Source of the DNA: Hyphomicrobiales bacterium
GTDB taxonomy: Bacteria; Pseudomonadota; Alphaproteobacteria; Rhizobiales; Rhizobiaceae
NCBI GenBank assembly: GCA_900473685.1
Contig: UCNE01000010.1
Location: 62,001 to 126,000, forward strand
Length of the DNA stretch: 64,000 nt
Direction: 5' to 3'
Below, piece after piece: positions 1 to 9,213 of the stretch; positions within the stretch are counted from its first letter, which is position 1; each line of letters begins with the position of its first letter. A program made the translations under genes and the position numbers. The notes under the pieces were generated by a model. It had not been told where the DNA came from. It saw only the letters and a program-made list of their open reading frames with translations, and ran no database searches.

Positions 1-1
1 A

Positions 2-625
2 CCGGCCGACAAGACGCCCATGTTCGGTGGCTTTCCGCGCGCCGCGGCACCCGCGGCAGACCTTGTCTCGGCCATCGTCCGGCGCATTCGCGGGGCGGCC
101 GGCAAACCCGCACCGGAAAAAGTGCCCGACATCTTCTGCGACGTCACGGTCTCGATCGAGGATATCTTCCGCCGTGAAAAGGCAACGGCAACGCTGCCCG
201 ACGGCCAGACATTGAAGGTAACCCTGCCCGCCGGCACCACGGACGGCAGCATCATCCGCCTCAAGGAAATGGGCTACCGGCTGAACGGCATGCTGCGCGG
301 TGATGTCGTCGTTACGGTGCGCGTTCTCCAAGACGGCCGTTTCCGCACCGACGGTGCCGACCTGCGCACCACCCTGCCCGTCAACATCCAGGATGCGATC
401 CTCGGATGCGACATGACAGTCGAGACGCTCACCGGCCGGGTGAGCGTTACCATTCCGCCCTGGTCCGGATCCGACCAGGTACTCCGGCTCGACGGCCACG
501 GCCTGCCGACGGCCGAGGGCAAACGCGGCGATCTTCTGGTCGAGCTGCGGCTGATGCTGTGGGAAAAACCCGACGAGAAGGTCACCGACCTGATGCGCAG
601 CCTGCGCAACGGCTTGTTCCTGTAA
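2..625 (+). CDS. DnaJ-family chaperone, C-terminal part (5' end outside window)
   Basis: The frame is open from base 2 to a TAA at 623-625, so the J domain and true start lie upstream of the window. The visible 207 codons are the substrate-binding region of a J-protein: two beta-domain repeats, the first beginning near VPDIFCDVTVSIEDIF, followed by a short dimerisation tail. There is no CXXCXGXG zinc-finger cluster, so this resembles CbpA/class II J-proteins rather than the canonical dnaK-linked DnaJ. It would deliver clients to Hsp70 in the cytoplasm. About 250 bases without a convincing gene separate it from fabI. The family assignment is firm; the exact subclass needs the missing N-terminus. 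Confidence 0.85.
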   Translation, partial: PADKTPMFGGFPRAAAPAADLVSAIVRRIRGAAGKPAPEKVPDIFCDVTVSIEDIFRREKATATLPDGQTLKVTLPAGTTDGSIIRLKEMGYRLNGMLRGDVVVTVRVLQDGRFRTDGADLRTTLPVNIQDAILGCDMTVETLTGRVSVTIPPWSGSDQVLRLDGHGLPTAEGKRGDLLVELRLMLWEKPDEKVTDLMRSLRNGLFL

Positions 626-877
626 AGGTTTTGCGACAAAGCCCGTGGACGGCCAAGGGCGCTTTGGCCGCTGACCCATTATTACGGGGACTAACAGTTC
701 CTGATCTCACCCGCGCTTGAACCACCGGGACGGCTATGTCATAGCCAAGGCTCGAAAAATTCAGAGCCGACGCGACCGCAAGGGGCGCGAAGGTTCCGGC
801 AGGTTCAACATATGCGGGTTTCCAGTCGGCCAATGCCTGACTGACGAAAGCATAGGCTTTATTGGGGGCATAACATC

Positions 878-1696
878 ATGTCGCAAACATCCGGTCTGAT
901 GAAGGGCAAACGCGGCCTTATCATGGGTGTCGCAAACAACCGGTCGATCGCATGGGGTATTGCCAAGGCAATTCACGCGCAGGGCGGCGAACTGGCATTC
1001 ACCTATCAAGGCGACGCCCTGAAGAAGCGGGTCGAACCGCTGGCCGAAGAACTCGGTGCCGTCATGGCCGGCCATTGCGATGTCAGTGACGAATCCACCA
1101 TCGACGCCGTTTTCGAAAACCTGGAAAAAACCTGGGGCAAGATCGACTTCCTCGTTCATGCCATCGGCTTTTCCGACAAGGACGAACTGACCGGCCGCTA
1201 CGTCGATACGTCGGCTGCCAACTTTGCACTGACGATGAACATCTCGGTCTACTCCTTCACCGCTGTCGCACGGCGCGCGGAAAAGCTGATGACCGATGGC
1301 GGCTCGATGCTGACCATGACCTATTACGGCGCCGAGAAGGTGATGCCGAACTACAACGTCATGGGCGTTGCCAAGGCCGCGCTCGAAGCCAGCGTCAAGT
1401 ACTTGGCCGTCGATCTCGGTCCGAAGAACATTCGCGTCAACGCGATCTCGGCCGGCCCGATCAAGACGCTTGCTGCGTCCGGCATCGGCGACTTCCGCTA
1501 TATCCTCAAGTGGAACGAATACAACGCGCCGCTGCGCCGCACCGTCACCATCGAGGAAGTCGGCGATGTCGGCCTCTACATGCTGTCGGACCTGTCGCGC
1601 TCGGTCACCGGCGAGATCCACCATGCCGACAGCGGCTATCATGTCATCGGCATGAAGGCTGTCGATGCGCCGGATATCGCCGTCGTCAAGGACTGA
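878..1696 (+). CDS. fabI: Enoyl-[acyl-carrier-protein] reductase (NADH)
   Basis: FabI catalyses the last reduction of each type II fatty-acid elongation cycle, trans-2-enoyl-ACP to acyl-ACP, in the cytosol. The 272-residue protein has the usual family length. It carries the FabI-type dinucleotide-binding N-terminus (GLIMGVANNRSIAWGIA) and the Y-x6-K catalytic pair (Tyr159 and Lys166 within NYNVMGVAKAALEAS), which separates FabI from ordinary SDRs. ATG at 878 follows a purine-rich GGGGGC stretch. It appears to be a single gene; a strong GC hairpin follows at 1715-1743. Rhizobia often carry two FabI paralogues, so this may be one of two. Confidence 0.95.
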   Translation: MSQTSGLMKGKRGLIMGVANNRSIAWGIAKAIHAQGGELAFTYQGDALKKRVEPLAEELGAVMAGHCDVSDESTIDAVFENLEKTWGKIDFLVHAIGFSDKDELTGRYVDTSAANFALTMNISVYSFTAVARRAEKLMTDGGSMLTMTYYGAEKVMPNYNVMGVAKAALEASVKYLAVDLGPKNIRVNAISAGPIKTLAASGIGDFRYILKWNEYNAPLRRTVTIEEVGDVGLYMLSDLSRSVTGEIHHADSGYHVIGMKAVDAPDIAVVKD

Positions 1697-1714
1697 TACG
1701 CCTCCGAAAGAATT

Positions 1715-1743
1715 CCGGGGCTCCCGCGTGACGGGCGCCCCGG
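1715..1743 (+). terminator. GC-rich hairpin after fabI
   Basis: A 12-bp stem (CCGGGGCTCCCG with CGGGCGCCCCGG, one mismatch) closes a 5-base loop between fabI and the phosphatase gene. No clear T-run follows, so it may be a weak or Rho-assisted terminator or an mRNA-stabilising structure. Confidence 0.4.
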
Positions 1744-1784
1744 CTCCTGCCTTGGGGCCGAGCCCCCTGCCCCGGAGTTTCTCC

Positions 1785-2369
1785 GTGACCATCTACATGA
1801 TCCGCCACGGCCAGACCGACTGGAATGCGCAAATCCGCATGCAGGGCCAGAAGGATATTCCGCTCAACGATACCGGCCGGCGGCAGGCAAGCGGCAATGG
1901 CCGCGCACTTCTCGCCATCCTCGGAAGCGATGCGGAAAAATTCGATTTCGTCGCAAGCCCGCTTCACCGTACCCGCGAGACCATGGAACTGATCCGCGAA
2001 GCCATGGGGCTTGCCCGCTCCGGCTATCGCATGGACGACCGCCTGAAGGAAGTTTCCTTCGGTGATTGGGAAGGCTACACGATGGCCGAACTCGAGCAGG
2101 AAATGCCCGAGCGGGTGGCCGAACGCGAATTGTCGAAATGGGACTTCATCCCGCCGGGGGCGGATGCAGAGAGCTACGAAATTCTCTCCTGGCGCGCCGG
2201 CGCCTGGCTTTCAAGCGTTTCCAAACCAACCGTCTGCGTCAGCCATGGTGGCGTCATCCGCACGCTGTTCAAGCTATGCGGCGCCATGGATGCGGAGGAA
2301 GCAGCGCTCGGCGCCATTCCGCAGGATCGAATCTTGAAGATTGAGAACGGCACAATCGGCTGGCTCTAG
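1785..2369 (+). CDS. Histidine phosphatase (phosphoglycerate mutase-like) family protein
   Basis: A 194-residue protein of the branch-1 histidine phosphatase superfamily. The phosphate-accepting histidine sits in the N-terminal IRHGQTDWN motif. A conserved arginine follows in SPLHRTRETM, the acid/base residue lies in EVSFGDWEG, and the second histidine is in VSHGGVIRTL. Members include cofactor-dependent phosphoglycerate mutases, alpha-ribazole phosphatases and small-molecule phosphatases; the substrate cannot be read from the sequence. I chose GTG at 1785 because it starts directly at VTIYMIRHG and has GGAG 7 bases upstream. An upstream ATG at 1665 would overlap fabI and add unrelated sequence. 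Confidence 0.85.
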   Translation: MTIYMIRHGQTDWNAQIRMQGQKDIPLNDTGRRQASGNGRALLAILGSDAEKFDFVASPLHRTRETMELIREAMGLARSGYRMDDRLKEVSFGDWEGYTMAELEQEMPERVAERELSKWDFIPPGADAESYEILSWRAGAWLSSVSKPTVCVSHGGVIRTLFKLCGAMDAEEAALGAIPQDRILKIENGTIGWL

Positions 2370-2462
2370 GCTGCCATTTACCGAAGGTGGGAAAAGCGGC
2401 GGATGTTCAATCAGTCCGCCCCCCGAATGACGCGGCACCGTGCCAGTGCCGCGACTGCAGTG

Positions 2463-2723
2463 TTACTGCACGATTTCCAGATCATTGATGACGCGCTTGC
2501 CATCGACCTCGGTGTAGAAAACCAGAACCTTGACGCCCTGCTTCAGGCCATCAAAGTTGAATTCTTCGGGAGCCTGGTAGTTCTTGCCGTCGTCCAGCGA
2601 CAGGCTCAGCTTGTCGGTATCGACGCCGGTGATCACGGCTTCGACATCGGCACTTTCGGCGAACGCGGCAAGCGGCGAAAAGAAACCGGCTGCGGCCATC
2701 AACGTAGCAACGATGAAACGCAT
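2463..2723 (-). CDS. Small secreted DUF1344-like protein
   Basis: An 86-residue protein. Residues 1-22 form a signal peptide (MRFIVATLMAAAGFFSPLAAFA with an AFA-E cleavage site). The rest is a small beta-rich domain (ADVEAVITGVDTDKLSLSLDDG... then VLVFYTEVDGKRVINDLEIV) typical of rhizobial DUF1344 periplasmic proteins of unknown function. ATG at 2723 is preceded by AGAGGG 8 bases upstream. An ATG at 2813 would place a cytosolic tail in front of the signal peptide and is unlikely. The gene is convergent with the phosphatase and divergent from the c-di-GMP protein. Confidence 0.75.
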   Translation of the reverse strand: MRFIVATLMAAAGFFSPLAAFAESADVEAVITGVDTDKLSLSLDDGKNYQAPEEFNFDGLKQGVKVLVFYTEVDGKRVINDLEIVQ

Positions 2724-2841
2724 CTGTCTTGCCCTCTTCAGTGATTCATTCAATTTTATTGTGCCCACTGTTTGACCTCCGATTGTGGCAAAAATCGCCC
2801 GTTGCCGTGTCATTTAAAATTTTACCGGATTTGGAGCCCAC

Positions 2842-5800
2842 ATGGTTAACCAAATCCTCCTCGACGGTCTCCCTCTCCGCCGAAGCGCGGATTCCTTAGC
2901 AGGAACAGCCTCTAAAGCCAATCTTAAGACTCCATCTCTACCGTGCGGCCGGGGAATATGGGGTGCATGGCCGTTGACTAAAAGCGCTACAATCCGTCAT
3001 CGCGCCTGGGCGCTCGCCAGGCTGGCGAAACCGTCGCTTTTTCCGGCCGTCATCGCCGTCGCCGTCGTCTTTACCGGCGGCTATTTCTTCGAGCGGCAGA
3101 ACCGCGAAAATTTCCACAACGAGCTGAAGAGCAACGTTCAAAACGAGCTCAACCTCATCTCCCTGCGCCTGCAAAGCGAGATCAACAACAACATCACGGC
3201 GCTGCGCGGCTTTGCCAACAATGTCTCCGTCGATCCGACCATAACCCAACCGCTTTTCGACCAGCTGGCCACCAAGCTGCTCATTCAGAACCCCCAGATG
3301 GTGCGCGTCAGCGCTGCACCCGACGCCGTCATCCGCATGACATTTCCGCTCGAGGGCAACGAGCGGATGATCGGCACCGACTTCAAGAAATTCGGCTCCT
3401 CACGGGTGGCCATGGATCGCGCCGCATCGAAAGCCAAGCCAATTCTGGCCGGACCGGTCAGGCTTCCAAGCGGCCGGACCGGCTTCAACCTGTTTTCCCC
3501 TGTGTTCACCCGGACCGGCGATAGCCTGGCCTTCTGGGGCTTCATGGAGGCGATCATCGATGAGCAGGATGTTTACAGCAAGGCGGGTCTTCTCGATGCA
3601 GGCAAGCCCCACGACGAAGCCGACAGCGGCCACCGGCACGCCAGCATCCAGCTGGCAATCCGCGATGTCTCGGTGAAAACCAGTGCTCAGGACGCCTTCT
3701 TCGGCGACACCGATCTGTTCGAAAAATCCCCTGTTCTCCACCAGTTGCAACTGCCTGGCGGCACCTGGGAACTGGCGGCGATCCCGGCAGACGGCTGGGC
3801 GCAGGAACCCGCCAACAGCACATGGCTCGAAACCGCGATCATCATCGCTGCCGCGATCATCATCATTCCGATTTTCCTGACCGGCGGGTTCGTCAACGAA
3901 CGTCAGCGCAATATCGCCAAGCTTCGCGCACGCGAGCGGGAACTATTGACCGTTTCGCACCGACTCAACCTGGCGCTCGAATCGTCCAAGATCGGCATCT
4001 GGGAAATTGACCTCGATACCCAGGAACGGTCATGGGACGAGCGGATGTACCACCTGCACGGCTTGCTGCCGGGCAACGGAGCCCCGAGCTATGGGGAATG
4101 GCGCAGCACGGTGCATCAGGGCGACATTGCCGCCGCATCGCTGACATTGTTCAGGGCGCTGGACGAGAATCTGGAATACCGTTCGCAATATCGCATCGTC
4201 ATGCCCGACGACAGCGTCCGCCACGTTCGCAATGCCGGATCGACCCACGCGGGCGCCGACGGCAAGGCCAAGATCACCGGCATCAGCTGGGACGTCACCG
4301 ACGACGTCATGATGACGGAGCAATTGCGAACGGCCAAGTTTGTTGCCGACCAGAAGAACGCAGAGCTGGAAGAGGCTCTTACCGGTCTGTCCGAACGCGA
4401 ACAGCAGCTGGAGGCGATGACCAGACGGCTCGACCTCGCGCTTGATTCCTACCAGTGCGGCCTCTGGGAGGCCGACCTCGCCGCTGGCGTCACCTATTGG
4501 GACGAACGCATGCATCAGCTCTACGGGCTGACCTATGTCGATGGGGTGACGTCCCACGAGACCTGGATCAACACCATCCATCCGGATGATCGCGAAGAAA
4601 CTCTTGCAAGCGTTGGCCGCACCATGTCGAGTGGCGTGCCCTATGTTCAGGCCTCCCGTGTCGTGCTGACGGACGGAACGATCCGGCATATCCGCTCGGT
4701 CGGCAAGATCCACGAGGCGCCGGGCGGCAGCCGGAAACTGATCGGCATTGCCTTTGATATCAGCGACGACGTGCTGTTGACGGAACAGCTGCGCACGGCA
4801 AAGGCGATGGCCGAGGCCAAGAACGGCGAGTTGGCCGATGCCAAAGACCGCATAGAACACAATGCGCTGCACGACCCGCTGACGGGCCTTGGCAATCGCC
4901 GCATGCTCGACATGGAGCTTGAGGCGCTATCGAACGCCCGCAAGGACGGTCTGCAGAACATCGCCATCCTGCATATCGACCTTGATCGCTTCAAGCAGAT
5001 CAACGATACGCTCGGCCATGCCGCCGGCGACGCGATGCTGGTGCACGCATCGAAAATCCTGCGCGCAAACGTGCGGGCCGGCGACATGGTCGCGCGCATC
5101 GGCGGCGACGAATTCGTGGTGCTGGTCGCCAATCCGCCGGGCAAGGCTTTCCTTTCCGGCCTTTCCGAACGCATCATCGTCCAGATGCGCCAACCCGTCG
5201 ATTACAACGGCTTTCCTTGCCGCTTCGGGGTCAGCATCGGCATTGCCTGTGCCGGCGACATGGCGATCGACGAACGCCAGCTGCTGGTCAATGCCGATAT
5301 CGCGCTCTACCGGGCCAAGGAAAGCGGCCGCAACCGGCACGAATTCTTCACCGAGGCGCTGCAGGCCGAGATCATCACGACCAAGCGCATCGCCGATGAA
5401 ATTCTCGAAGGCATCGAGCAGAACCAGTTCGTTGCCTGGTACCAGCCGCAGTTCGACGCGGGCACGCTGCGCCTCTCCGGCGTCGAGGCGCTGGTGCGCT
5501 GGAACCATCCGCGCGACGGCATTCTGACACCAGACAAGTTCCTGCATATCGCCGAGGAGCTGAACGTCGTCGCAACGATCGACCGTATCGTGCTCGACCG
5601 GTCGCTGATCGACGCGATGCGCTGGGCGGCGCTGGGCATCGACGTTCCGAAAATCTCCGTCAACGTCTCCGCCAAGCGTCTCAGCGACGACCTGCTGCTG
5701 AACTCGCTGCAGGGGCTGTCGTTCAAGCCGGGCCAGCTGTCATTCGAGCTGGTGGAATCGATTTTCCTCGACGAAAGCGACGATATCGTCACTGCCAATA

Positions 5801-6153
5801 TCGAGGGCATCAAGAAGCTCGGTATCGATATCGAAATCGACGATTTCGGCACCGGCCATACTTCGATCGTCAGCCTGTTGAAGATCAAGCCGAAGCGGCT
5901 GAAGATCGACCGTCAGCTCGTCGCGCCTATCCTCAGTTCCCGCAATGAACAGGCGCTGATCCGCTCGATCATCGAAATCGGCCGCTCGCTCGGCATCGAA
6001 ACGGTGGCCGAAGGCGTGGAAACCATGGCGCATGCGGAAATGCTCGGCCTGCTCGGCTGCGACCTGCTGCAGGGCTATGCCTTCGCCAGACCGCTGAGTT
6101 TTGACAAGTTCGTAGCTTTCGCCAACAAGGAAGCCTTGCAACTGGCGTCCTGA
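2842..6153 (+). CDS. Membrane c-di-GMP enzyme: CHASE-PAS-PAS-GGDEF-EAL
   Basis: An 1103-residue inner-membrane sensor with both c-di-GMP output domains. Order: hydrophobic segment at 65-83, periplasmic CHASE-like sensor at about 90-325, second membrane segment at 330-350, two PAS/PAC repeats (from about 373 and 528, each with a W-E-x-D-L core), GGDEF at about 680-840 and EAL at about 855-1090. The cyclase signature is intact (IGGDEF, GGDEF at 754-758). An inhibitory RxxD I-site (RAGD, 745-748) sits exactly five residues before it. The phosphodiesterase motifs are also intact (EALVRW at 882, DDFGTG, AEGVET). ATG at 2842 has GGAG 5 bases upstream. The protein probably switches between synthesis and breakdown of c-di-GMP according to a periplasmic ligand, possibly a small adenine-like molecule as for other CHASE domains (inference). 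Confidence 0.92.
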   Translation: MVNQILLDGLPLRRSADSLAGTASKANLKTPSLPCGRGIWGAWPLTKSATIRHRAWALARLAKPSLFPAVIAVAVVFTGGYFFERQNRENFHNELKSNVQNELNLISLRLQSEINNNITALRGFANNVSVDPTITQPLFDQLATKLLIQNPQMVRVSAAPDAVIRMTFPLEGNERMIGTDFKKFGSSRVAMDRAASKAKPILAGPVRLPSGRTGFNLFSPVFTRTGDSLAFWGFMEAIIDEQDVYSKAGLLDAGKPHDEADSGHRHASIQLAIRDVSVKTSAQDAFFGDTDLFEKSPVLHQLQLPGGTWELAAIPADGWAQEPANSTWLETAIIIAAAIIIIPIFLTGGFVNERQRNIAKLRARERELLTVSHRLNLALESSKIGIWEIDLDTQERSWDERMYHLHGLLPGNGAPSYGEWRSTVHQGDIAAASLTLFRALDENLEYRSQYRIVMPDDSVRHVRNAGSTHAGADGKAKITGISWDVTDDVMMTEQLRTAKFVADQKNAELEEALTGLSEREQQLEAMTRRLDLALDSYQCGLWEADLAAGVTYWDERMHQLYGLTYVDGVTSHETWINTIHPDDREETLASVGRTMSSGVPYVQASRVVLTDGTIRHIRSVGKIHEAPGGSRKLIGIAFDISDDVLLTEQLRTAKAMAEAKNGELADAKDRIEHNALHDPLTGLGNRRMLDMELEALSNARKDGLQNIAILHIDLDRFKQINDTLGHAAGDAMLVHASKILRANVRAGDMVARIGGDEFVVLVANPPGKAFLSGLSERIIVQMRQPVDYNGFPCRFGVSIGIACAGDMAIDERQLLVNADIALYRAKESGRNRHEFFTEALQAEIITTKRIADEILEGIEQNQFVAWYQPQFDAGTLRLSGVEALVRWNHPRDGILTPDKFLHIAEELNVVATIDRIVLDRSLIDAMRWAALGIDVPKISVNVSAKRLSDDLLLNSLQGLSFKPGQLSFELVESIFLDESDDIVTANIEGIKKLGIDIEIDDFGTGHTSIVSLLKIKPKRLKIDRQLVAPILSSRNEQALIRSIIEIGRSLGIETVAEGVETMAHAEMLGLLGCDLLQGYAFARPLSFDKFVAFANKEALQLAS

Positions 6154-6307
6154 TTGGCGTTTGCCGCGAGACAGACTGTTCACGCGGCAATCGTCATATT
6201 TCGCCAGAAAGGTTTTCCCTTTCCGGCGTTTTCCACTATGAGTGCGCTACTGAATGGCGCAGCGGCTCGTCCGGATGCGCCTGGCCTCGTATCCGGTTGC
6301 CTGATCC

Positions 6308-7405
6308 ATGTCGCACAATACTTTCGGTCATCTTTTCCGCGTTACCACCTGGGGCGAAAGCCACGGTCCGGCGCTCGGTTGCGTCATCGACGGCTGCCCT
6401 CCCGGCATCCGTTTCACCCTGCCCGAGCTGCAGGCCTGGCTCGACAAGCGCAAGCCCGGCCAGTCGCGCTTCGTCACCCAGCGCCGCGAGGACGATCTGG
6501 TGAAGATCCTCTCCGGCGTCATGCTGGATGCCGATGGCGAGACGATGATCACCACCGGCACGCCGGTATCGATGATGATCGAAAACACCGACCAGCGTTC
6601 CAAGGATTACTCTGAAATTTCCAAGAGCTACCGGCCGGGGCACGCCGACTATACCTATGACGTCAAATACGGCATCCGCGACTATCGCGGCGGCGGCCGT
6701 TCGTCGGCGCGCGAAACCGCAGCCCGTGTCGCAGCCGGCGGCCTTGCCCGCAAGGTCGTGCCCGGACTTCTGGTGCGCGGCGCGCTGGTGCAGATCGGCA
6801 AGCAAAAGATCAACCGCGACAACTGGGATTGGAACGAAGTCGGCAACAACCCGTTCTTCGCGCCCGATCCGGCCATCGTGCCGGTCTGGGAAGAATATCT
6901 CGACAGCATCCGCAAGTCAGGTTCTTCCGTCGGCGCCGTCGTCGAGGTGATCGCCGAGGGTGTACCGGCCGGCATCGGCGCACCGATCTATGCCAAGCTC
7001 GATCAGGATATCGCCTCCAACCTGATGTCGATCAACGCCGTCAAGGGCGTGGAGATAGGCAACGGCTTTGGCGCTGCCGAAATCACCGGCGAGGAAAATG
7101 CCGACGAGATGCGCATGGGCAATGACGGTAAGCCGATCTTCCTGTCGAACCATGCCGGCGGCATCTTGGGCGGCATCTCGACCGGCCAGCCGGTGATCGC
7201 GCGCTTCGCCATCAAGCCGACCTCCTCGATCCTGACCGAGCGTCAGTCGATCGATTCGGACGGCAACAATGTCGATATCCGCACCAAGGGCCGCCATGAT
7301 CCCTGCGTCGGCATCCGCGCCGTGCCGATCGGCGAAGCGATGCTTGCCTGCACCATTGCCGATCACTACCTGCGTGACCGTGGCCAGACCGGCCGGTTGA
7401 AGTAA
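6308..7405 (+). CDS. aroC: Chorismate synthase
   Basis: AroC converts 5-enolpyruvylshikimate-3-phosphate to chorismate with reduced FMN, the last shikimate-pathway step. The 365-residue protein has the family signatures: [12 protein letters not shown] near the N-terminus, the [19 protein letters not shown] loop that binds flavin and substrate, a [18 protein letters not shown] region, and a C-terminal [18 protein letters not shown] at 6308 opens directly on the conserved [15 protein letters not shown] start. ribB follows after 17 bases, so the two are probably co-transcribed. Confidence 0.97.
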   Translation: MSHNTFGHLFRVTTWGESHGPALGCVIDGCPPGIRFTLPELQAWLDKRKPGQSRFVTQRREDDLVKILSGVMLDADGETMITTGTPVSMMIENTDQRSKDYSEISKSYRPGHADYTYDVKYGIRDYRGGGRSSARETAARVAAGGLARKVVPGLLVRGALVQIGKQKINRDNWDWNEVGNNPFFAPDPAIVPVWEEYLDSIRKSGSSVGAVVEVIAEGVPAGIGAPIYAKLDQDIASNLMSINAVKGVEIGNGFGAAEITGEENADEMRMGNDGKPIFLSNHAGGILGGISTGQPVIARFAIKPTSSILTERQSIDSDGNNVDIRTKGRHDPCVGIRAVPIGEAMLACTIADHYLRDRGQTGRLK

Positions 7406-7422
7406 ATTCAAGGAAGAACCCC

Positions 7423-8523
7423 ATGCCCTTTGACCAGAAGCGCGTTGCCGATGCCATCCGGGCCTTCGAGGCCGGCGAAATCGTTGTCGTCACCGATGAC
7501 GACGGCCGCGAGAACGAAGGCGATCTGATCGTCGCAGCCGTGCATTGCACGCCGGAAAAGATGGCCTTCATCGTGCGCCACACATCCGGCATCGTCTGCA
7601 CGCCGATGCCGAAGGAAGAGGCCAAGCGTCTCAACCTCAACGCCATGGTGGCGGAAAACGATTCGGCCCACACAACGGCCTTTACCGTCACCGTCGATTT
7701 CAAGCACGGTACGACGACGGGCATTTCGGCCGAAGACCGGACATTAACGGTCCGCAACCTTGCCAACCCGAATGTCGGTGCAGCCGACTTCACCCGCCCC
7801 GGCCACATCTTCCCGCTGGTTTCGCGCGAAGGCGGCGTGTTGATGCGGTCCGGCCATACGGAAGCTGCCGTCGATCTCTGCCGTCTGGCCAGCCTGCCGC
7901 CGATCGGCGTCATCTGCGAACTGGTCAATGATGACGGCACGGTCACCCGTGGCCCGCAGGTCACCGAGTTTGCCGAGAAACACGGCCTGAAGCAGGTCTC
8001 GGTCGCCGATCTCATCGCCTACCGCCAGCGCAAGGAAACCTTGATCAATCTTGAGGCGACCTTCGATGTCGACACCGCCTATGGCAAGGCCAAGGCGCAT
8101 GCCTATTCCCTGCCCTGGGACCCGATGCAGCATCTCGCGGTCGTTTTCGGCGATATCCGCGATGGCATCGATATTCCGGTGCGCCTGCATCTGGAAAACG
8201 TCGCCGCCGACGTCTTTGGCAAGGCGTGCCAGCTCGATCCGATCATGAAGCGCATGTCTGAACAGGGCCGCGGCGTCATCGTTTACCTGCGCGAAGGCTC
8301 AGTCGGCGTCGGCGTCTCCACGACAGCGCGCACTGGTAAGCACGAGCGCGAGGAGCACAGCGAGGCGCAAGCCCGCGAAAGCGAATGGCTGGAAATCGGC
8401 CTCGGCGCGCAGATCCTCAAAGACCTCGGGATCACCTCGATCCGCCTGCTCTCCTCACGCGAACGCCACTATGTCGGTCTTGAAGGTTTCGGCATCGAGA
8501 TCGCGGCGACCGAGATTATCTGA
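7423..8523 (+). CDS. ribB: 3,4-dihydroxy-2-butanone-4-phosphate synthase (RibB with RibA-like tail)
   Basis: Residues 1-205 are a complete DHBP synthase, which turns ribulose-5-phosphate into the four-carbon unit of riboflavin. Landmarks are DDDGRENEGDL, RHTSGIVCTPM, GISAEDRTLT and GHTEAAVDLCRLA. Residues 210-366 have the fold position of GTP cyclohydrolase II but lack its zinc site: the usual HSEC...RCDCG cysteines are replaced (LHLENVAADVFGKACQLD). That half is therefore unlikely to hydrolyse GTP, and a separate ribA is expected elsewhere. A strong AAGGAAG ribosome site lies upstream of ATG 7423, and an intrinsic terminator follows at 8549. Confidence 0.92.
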   Translation: MPFDQKRVADAIRAFEAGEIVVVTDDDGRENEGDLIVAAVHCTPEKMAFIVRHTSGIVCTPMPKEEAKRLNLNAMVAENDSAHTTAFTVTVDFKHGTTTGISAEDRTLTVRNLANPNVGAADFTRPGHIFPLVSREGGVLMRSGHTEAAVDLCRLASLPPIGVICELVNDDGTVTRGPQVTEFAEKHGLKQVSVADLIAYRQRKETLINLEATFDVDTAYGKAKAHAYSLPWDPMQHLAVVFGDIRDGIDIPVRLHLENVAADVFGKACQLDPIMKRMSEQGRGVIVYLREGSVGVGVSTTARTGKHEREEHSEAQARESEWLEIGLGAQILKDLGITSIRLLSSRERHYVGLEGFGIEIAATEII

Positions 8524-8548
8524 GCGTCAGGCGCCCATCTGAATATTT

Positions 8549-8587
8549 AAAGGCCACCGCTGCTCATGCAGCTGGTGGCCTTTTGCG
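8549..8587 (+). terminator. Intrinsic terminator of aroC-ribB
   Basis: A stem of about 15 bp (AAAGGCCACC-GCTGC pairing with GCAGCTGGTGGCCTTT, one bulged base) with a TCAT loop, followed by TTTTGCGTTTT. It lies 26 bases after the ribB stop. Confidence 0.85.
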
Positions 8588-8679
8588 TTTTACCGATAGA
8601 ATACGCGGCATTGACTTTGGGTATAAGACCACCGGCAAAACCGGGCATGTTTGCCTCAGCGATGGATGGATATTCGAAA

Positions 8680-9213
8680 ATGACGGTTCTGCAGACGATG
8701 CGGCTGACGCTCAGTCCGTGCACCCCAAGGGACCGCGCCGATTTCATCGACCTTGAGCGCGACCCGGAGGTCATGCGTTTTCTGAACGGCGGACACGCTG
8801 TCAATCGTGAGACGACGAGTCCGGATGCGACATTCCTCATGCCGACAGGGACGGAGCCCGACATCTGGACGGCGCGCCGCACTGCAAACGGTGCGTTCGT
8901 CGGGTGGTTCTGTCTCTGGCCGGAAGGTGAGAGGCTGGCCGAACTCGGCTATCGCCTGCGCCGGATGGATTGGGGTCAGGGGCTCGCCTCGGAAGGGGCG
9001 CTGGCCCTCGTCAATTGGGGCTTTGAAAGCGGTCAATACGACAAGATCGTGGCGACGACGATGGCGGTCAACCTCGGATCGCGCCGTGTCATGGAAAAGA
9101 TCGGCCTGAGCTACGCACGCACAGTCATGTACGACGGCCCGGACCCTATCGCGGGCAGCGAGCATGGCGAGGTCTGGTACGAGCTGACATGCTCGGAATG
9201 GAGCGGTGGCTAA
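8680..9213 (+). CDS. GNAT-family N-acetyltransferase
   Basis: A 177-residue protein of the RimJ/RimL-like GNAT branch, which moves acetyl from acetyl-CoA to an amine. Features include the N-terminal RLTLSPCTPRDRADF strand-helix. The acetyl-CoA pyrophosphate-binding region follows (AELGYRLRRMDWGQGLASEGA), and the C-terminal core reads NLGSRRVMEKIGLSYART. The substrate is unknown. ATG at 8680 starts next to the domain; in-frame ATGs at 8647 and 8662 are possible, and no candidate has a strong ribosome site. The 3' end overlaps the convergent glycosylase gene by 4 bases. Confidence 0.8.
   Translation: MTVLQTMRLTLSPCTPRDRADFIDLERDPEVMRFLNGGHAVNRETTSPDATFLMPTGTEPDIWTARRTANGAFVGWFCLWPEGERLAELGYRLRRMDWGQGLASEGALALVNWGFESGQYDKIVATTMAVNLGSRRVMEKIGLSYARTVMYDGPDPIAGSEHGEVWYELTCSEWSGG

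Noticed and set aside
761-1792. A long minus-strand frame opposite fabI (343 codons).
   Set aside because: It mirrors fabI with no domain; an antisense artefact of GC-rich codon structure.
2431-2453. CGCGGCAC/GTGCCGCG hairpin between the phosphatase and DUF1344 genes as a terminator.
   Set aside because: An 8-bp stem with no T-run on either strand; too weak to list.
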